Shown piece after piece: positions 59,417-64,000 of a stretch of 64,000 bases of DNA. Below the pieces are notes generated by a model. It did not search any database. It was not told the DNA's origin and saw only the letters and a program-made list of their open reading frames with translations. Made by a program: the position numbers and the translations under genes. Source of the DNA: Rhodospirillales bacterium (lineage in GTDB: Bacteria; Pseudomonadota; Alphaproteobacteria; Rhodospirillales; SHVU01); the NCBI GenBank assembly GCA_009691105.1, contig SHVU01000003.1, positions 21,307 to 85,306 on the forward strand, given 5' to 3'. The stretch's first letter is position 1; the number at the start of each line of letters is the position of its first letter.

Positions 59417-60919
59417 ATGCAGAAATCGCTGGATGCGGGCTTCGGACATGCCAGACGCGTCGCCGTCATCGATGTGGGGTCCAATTCCATCCGCCTGGCC
59501 GTGTTCGACGGCGCGGCGCGGGTGCCCGTGCCCCTGTTCAACGAGAAGATCGTCTCGGCTCTCGGCCGCGGCCTGATCGAAACCGGCCGGCTGAACCCCG
59601 AGGGCGTCGCGCTGGCCAAGGTCGGGTTGTCGCGCTTCGTCGCACTCGCCCGGGCCATGAAAGTCGACTCGCTGCACGTCCTGGGGACGGCGGCGGTGCG
59701 GGCCGCAGCGGACGGTCCAGATTTCGTTGCCGCTCTTGAAGGCTTGCTTCGCGTGAAGGTCGAAGTCCTGAGCGGCCGTTCCGAGGCGGCCCTGGCGGCG
59801 CTCGGCGTGACCTGCGGCATTCCGGACGCCGATGGCCTGATGGGCGATCTCGGCGGCGGCAGCCTCAATCTGGTTCGCCTCGACCGGGGCCGCATTGCCG
59901 AGCAGGCCTCGCTGCCCTTGGGGCTTCTCTGGCTCGAGGAACAATCGGCGGGTGACCCTCACAGGGCCCGTGACTTGATCGACGACACGCTCGCCGAACT
60001 GCCGTGGCTCAAGCGGATCGAGGGCCGATCGCTCTATCCGGTCGGCGGTGCCTGGCGGACCTTGGCGAGCGTCTCGATCAACCAGGCGAATTATCCGTTG
60101 CGCATTCTCGACAACTATCGGATTGGCCGCGCCGACGCCGAGCGGTTGGTCGGTGTCATGTCGCGCCTGTCGAAGGCGACACTCTCAAAGATTACCGGGG
60201 TGTCGGCGCGCCGCGTCGACGGCCTCAGCTTCGCGTCGTTGCTGCTCGATCGCGTCTTGGCGGCGACCCGGCCAAAGTCCGTCGTCTTCTCGGCGAACGG
60301 CATGCGCGAAGGCCGTTTCTTCAAAGGGCTCTCGCCGGCCATGCGGCGGGTCGATCCGCTACTCGGCGCCTGCCTGGCCCAGGTCCGCAGCGTCCATCGG
60401 TTCGGGATCGGCGGCGAGGAACTGGCGGCGTGGCTTAAGCCGCTGTTTAGCGGCAGCGACCGCCAAGCCGAACGGCTTCGGCTCGCGGCGTGCTACCTGA
60501 GCGATATTGCTTGGAGCGAGCACCCCGATCATCGCGCCAACATCGCCTTCGAGCGCATTCTGCATTTGCCGTTCACCGGCCTGGAACATGCCGATCGCGC
60601 CTTCCTGGCGCTTAGCGTGCGATTCCGGTACGGCAGCGGCGGCAATGCCTTGGATCATCCGGTGGTGACGGCGTTGCTCGACGAAAGCCGGCGCGAAGAA
60701 GCGCGGGTCATCGGAGTGGCGTTACGCCTCGCCTATACGGTGTCGGGCGGTGTCGCGAGGGTCATCGGTCAGTCGCGCCTGAAGCGCGATGGGCATACCG
60801 TGACGTTGATCGTGCCGAAAAAGCGGCCGCTATTTGCCGGCGACGTGATCGAACGGCGTCTGAATGCCCTGGCCCGAGTCCTCGGGCTCAAGGCCGCTCT
60901 CAAGTCCGGGCGCGCGTAG
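59417..60919 (+). CDS. ppx: Exopolyphosphatase / Ppx-GppA family
   Basis: VAVIDVGSNSIRLAVFDGA; GDLGGGSLNLVRL; immediately downstream of ppk. Confidence 0.93.
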   Translation: MQKSLDAGFGHARRVAVIDVGSNSIRLAVFDGAARVPVPLFNEKIVSALGRGLIETGRLNPEGVALAKVGLSRFVALARAMKVDSLHVLGTAAVRAAADGPDFVAALEGLLRVKVEVLSGRSEAALAALGVTCGIPDADGLMGDLGGGSLNLVRLDRGRIAEQASLPLGLLWLEEQSAGDPHRARDLIDDTLAELPWLKRIEGRSLYPVGGAWRTLASVSINQANYPLRILDNYRIGRADAERLVGVMSRLSKATLSKITGVSARRVDGLSFASLLLDRVLAATRPKSVVFSANGMREGRFFKGLSPAMRRVDPLLGACLAQVRSVHRFGIGGEELAAWLKPLFSGSDRQAERLRLAACYLSDIAWSEHPDHRANIAFERILHLPFTGLEHADRAFLALSVRFRYGSGGNALDHPVVTALLDESRREEARVIGVALRLAYTVSGGVARVIGQSRLKRDGHTVTLIVPKKRPLFAGDVIERRLNALARVLGLKAALKSGRA

Positions 60920-62072
60920 GTCCGGTCTCGACGATCGTCAGGCGTCGGCCTTCGACCCTCAGTCCGATCTCGCCGTTCCGCAAGCGCAGCGCGTCGGCGC
61001 CGAAAATCTGACGACGCCAGCCGCGCAACGCCGCGACGTCGGCTTCCTCGCCGAAGGCGGCGATGGCTTCGATGTCGGCGGTGGTGGCGACCATCTTCGC
61101 GGCGACCTCAAAGCTCTCGGTGCGCAGGGCCAGCAGCACTTTGAGAATATCGGCGACCGGCCCGATGCCCGGCGGAAGGTCCGATCGCGCCGGCGGCTTC
61201 GGCAGTTCGGACTCAGGTAATGTCCGGCCGCGCTGGACGGCGGCGAGGATTTGCTCGGCCGCGGCGGCATCGTTGAAGCGTCCGCCGACGCCGCGCATGC
61301 CCTTGAGATCGTCCAGCGTCTGCGGCGGATGATGGGCGATTTCTTCCAGAGCGACGTCGCCCAGGACCCAAGCCCGCGGCATGTCGCGACGCTGGGCTTC
61401 GATCTCGCGCCAGGCCGCGACTTCGCGAAGGATGGCCAAGGCGCGCGGCTTCGCACCGCGCAAGCGGACACGACGATAGGCTTCGCGCGGTTCCTGGATG
61501 TACGTGGTTGGCGCGGTCAGGACCGCCATTTCTTCTTCGAGCCAGTCGCGGCGCTCGCGCTCGGCGAGCTGACCGGCCAAGGTCTCGTAGACCGGACGAA
61601 GGTGAATGACGTCGGAGAGGGCGTAGTCGACCTGGCGCTCGCTCAAAGGCCGGCGCGCCCAATCGCTGAACCGCGAACCTTTGTCGATGCGGGCGCGGGT
61701 GAGGCGCGTGACCAATGTTTCGTACCCGACCGAGTCGCCGAAGCCCAACACCATCGCCGCGACCTGGGTGTCGAAGACCGGGGTCGGCAGGGTCTTGGTC
61801 AGATGAAAGAAGATTTCCAAATCTTGGCGGGCGGCGTGAAAGACCTTGAGGATGCTGCGATCGGCCATGAGCTCGAACAGCGGCGCCAAGTCGATGCCGT
61901 CGGCGAGCGGGTCGATGGCCTGGGCGTCGTTCGGGCCAGCCAACTGCACCAGGCACAGCTTCGACCAATAGCTGCGCTCGCGCATGAACTCGGTATCGAT
62001 AGTGACGTACTCGCTGCCTTTCAGGCTTTTGCAATAGGCCGCGAGGGCCTCCGTCGTCGCGATCAACGCCAT
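60900..62072 (-). CDS. rnd: Ribonuclease D
   Basis: YVTIDTEFMRERSYWSKLCLVQLAGPNDAQAIDPLA; VFHAARQDLEIFF; HRDC-like C-terminus. Confidence 0.95.
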   Translation of the reverse strand: MALIATTEALAAYCKSLKGSEYVTIDTEFMRERSYWSKLCLVQLAGPNDAQAIDPLADGIDLAPLFELMADRSILKVFHAARQDLEIFFHLTKTLPTPVFDTQVAAMVLGFGDSVGYETLVTRLTRARIDKGSRFSDWARRPLSERQVDYALSDVIHLRPVYETLAGQLAERERRDWLEEEMAVLTAPTTYIQEPREAYRRVRLRGAKPRALAILREVAAWREIEAQRRDMPRAWVLGDVALEEIAHHPPQTLDDLKGMRGVGGRFNDAAAAEQILAAVQRGRTLPESELPKPPARSDLPPGIGPVADILKVLLALRTESFEVAAKMVATTADIEAIAAFGEEADVAALRGWRRQIFGADALRLRNGEIGLRVEGRRLTIVETGPTRART

Positions 62073-62076
62073 GCCG

Positions 62077-63180
62077 TTACTGCGCGGCGCTGCGCGTGCC
62101 GAGGGCGCGATTGACCGCCGGCATGACGTCGGTTGCCATCAATTCCATCGAGCGTCGGGCCAAGCGTTTGTCCATCCAATCATGGCCGGCGTAAACGAGG
62201 GTGCCGAAGTCGCCGGTGGTGGCGCGCAACGCGAGGATCTGTTCGACGACGCTGCTGGGTGTTCCGGCGATGACCATGGTGTCCAGAACATAGTCGAGCG
62301 TCAGCTTGTCGTCCGGCATTTTCGGATCGGCCTTGAAGATCTCGCCGCCGCGGCTGGCGAGAAGTTTGCGCATCAGGTTGCGGTAGTAGAAGGCGTAAGG
62401 ACCGGCCGCGCCGCGGGCGTACTCGCGCGCCGTTACCTCGTCGTCGGCGACGAAGATGCTCTTCGCGACTCGCCAATCGGCGGGGTCGGCCGGCCGTCCA
62501 GCCAGGCGACAGCCCTCGGCGTACTTCGGCCAATGCGACGCCACCCAGATGGGTTGCAGGAAGTTTGCCGAGATCGGCGTCCAGCCCCGCGCCGCGGCGG
62601 CGGTGATGCCTTTCGAGAACGGCGCCACGGCGGTGACGACGATCGGCGGATGCGGCCTTTGAAACGGCTTGGCCATGATGCCTTGCCCGATTTCGGCGAT
62701 CAGCGTCCGCTCGGTCGAGATCGTCCAGAACTTGCCCTTGATGTTGTAGGGCGGCTTGCCGGACCAGATCGCCAGAACCTGATCGATGGCCTCGAGGAAC
62801 ATCGCGTTGCGGTCGGCGTCCAGATTGCCGAAAGCCTCGGCATCGGAGCGCAATCCGCCCGGGCTGATCCCGAAGATGAAGCGGCCTTCCAGCATGTGAT
62901 CGATCATCGCGACCTGGGCGGCGACCTGGGCCGGGTGATTGTTGGGCATGTTCACGGTGCCGGTGCCCAACTTGATCGACTTGGTCGTGAAGGCGAGGCT
63001 CGAGAGGAACATCAGCGACGAGGTGATGGTTTCGGCGGCGTCGGTCACGTGTTCGCCGATGAAGGCTTCGGCGTAGCCGAGCCGGTCGGCGAGCATCACC
63101 GCCTCGCGATCCTCGTTGAGCGTCTCGGTCCAGTTCCGGCCGACGGGATGGATCGGCATGGTGAAGAACGACAGCTTCAT
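62077..63180 (-). CDS. LLM class flavin-dependent oxidoreductase
   Basis: MKLSFFTMPIHPVGRNWTETLNEDREAVMLADRLGYAEAFIGEHVTDAAETITSSLMFLSSLAF; ATG at 63180. Confidence 0.92.
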   Translation of the reverse strand: MKLSFFTMPIHPVGRNWTETLNEDREAVMLADRLGYAEAFIGEHVTDAAETITSSLMFLSSLAFTTKSIKLGTGTVNMPNNHPAQVAAQVAMIDHMLEGRFIFGISPGGLRSDAEAFGNLDADRNAMFLEAIDQVLAIWSGKPPYNIKGKFWTISTERTLIAEIGQGIMAKPFQRPHPPIVVTAVAPFSKGITAAAARGWTPISANFLQPIWVASHWPKYAEGCRLAGRPADPADWRVAKSIFVADDEVTAREYARGAAGPYAFYYRNLMRKLLASRGGEIFKADPKMPDDKLTLDYVLDTMVIAGTPSSVVEQILALRATTGDFGTLVYAGHDWMDKRLARRSMELMATDVMPAVNRALGTRSAAQ

Positions 63181-63989
63181 GACAGATCTCCTGCGGCGCG
63201 AACCGGCGCGGCCGTTTGTGGAACGCCGGCCGGCCCGGAGGCTTGGTCGCCGCCGTCCGCGGAGAGCGTTGTGCCGGTGACGTAGGACGCGTCGTCGGAG
63301 GCGAGGAACAGGATCGCCTGGGCGATTTCCTCGGGCTGTCCGACCCGGCCCATCGGCACCATGCGGGCAGCGTTGGCGACACCTTGTTGGATTTCGCCGC
63401 CGCGGGCGATGATCGCGGCTTCGAGCATTCCGGTGTGGATGCGCCCCGGGGCGACCGCGTTGACGCGAATTTTGAATTCGGCGAAGTCGAGGGCGAGGGC
63501 GCGGGTCATCTGAATGACGGCGGCTTTGCTGGCCGAGTAGGCGAAAGCGCCCTTGATCGCGAACAGCCCAAGCTCGGAGGCGACGTTGACGATGGCGCCT
63601 CCGCCCGACGTCCGCATGGCGCGGGCCGCGGCGCGAGCCAAGAAGAACGGCGCGTTGGCGTTGATCGCCATGGTCTGGCGCCATTCGTCGTCGGTGGTCT
63701 CGAGGAAGCCCTTGCGGAACAGGATGCCGGCGTTGTTGACGAGGACGTCGATGCGCCCGGCGCGGCGCAGAGCTTCGGCGATCACGCCGTCGCAGGCTTC
63801 GGGTGTGCCGATATCGGCAACGAAGCGATCGATCCGGCCGCCGGTGGGCGCTTTGAGGCCATCGAGGGCCTTGGCGTCGCGATCGACGGCCAAGACATTG
63901 CCGCCGGCTTTGGCAAAGGCTATGACCGTCGCGGCGCCGATCCCGGCCGCGCCCCCTGTCACAACGACGGATTTTCCAGAGAATTTCAT
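63177..63989 (-). CDS. SDR family oxidoreductase
   Basis: VVVTGGAAGIGAATVIAFAKAGGNVLAVDRD; YSASKAAVIQMTRALALDFAEFKIRVNAVAPG; overlaps downstream LLM start (ATGA). Confidence 0.92.
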   Translation of the reverse strand: MKFSGKSVVVTGGAAGIGAATVIAFAKAGGNVLAVDRDAKALDGLKAPTGGRIDRFVADIGTPEACDGVIAEALRRAGRIDVLVNNAGILFRKGFLETTDDEWRQTMAINANAPFFLARAAARAMRTSGGGAIVNVASELGLFAIKGAFAYSASKAAVIQMTRALALDFAEFKIRVNAVAPGRIHTGMLEAAIIARGGEIQQGVANAARMVPMGRVGQPEEIAQAILFLASDDASYVTGTTLSADGGDQASGPAGVPQTAAPVRAAGDLS

Positions 63990-64000
63990 GCCTCTATCCC

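Overview
High-GC chromosomal segment of an alphaproteobacterium (the gene order suggests a Rhodospirillales-like lineage; inferred, not tested). Most of it is conserved housekeeping DNA: serA (3' end), der-bamB, purF-cvpA-radA, mlaFE, alr, dnaB, the rpsF-rpsR-DUF2232-rplI operon, fabD-fabG-acpP-fabF-mltG-yicC-gmk, lptF-lptG-lptD-surA-pdxA-rsmA, pepA-holC, ndk, purM-purN, an hda-like gene, sixA/ppk-ppx and rnd. I saw no rRNA, tRNA, CRISPR array, prophage or IS element. The points most worth a second look are: (1) an AmmeMemoRadiSam locus with MEMO and AMMECR1 fused in one ORF, a divergent radical SAM partner with an apparent 2-nt N-terminal frameshift, and next to it a single ORF that joins CysQ to Sua5/TsaC; (2) a coxS-coxM-MocA-like cluster in which the catalytic coxL appears reduced to a 12-codon start-to-stop scar; (3) a cyclopropane-fatty-acid synthase gene with two in-frame TAA codons and an orphan solute-binding protein with one, both otherwise in frame; (4) a Gly/Ser/Tyr low-complexity N-terminal extension on ribosomal protein S18, with a strong hairpin in the rpsF leader; (5) a perfect 8-1-8 palindrome between purM and a DUF2066 gene. 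All family calls come from reading the translated ORFs, with no database search.
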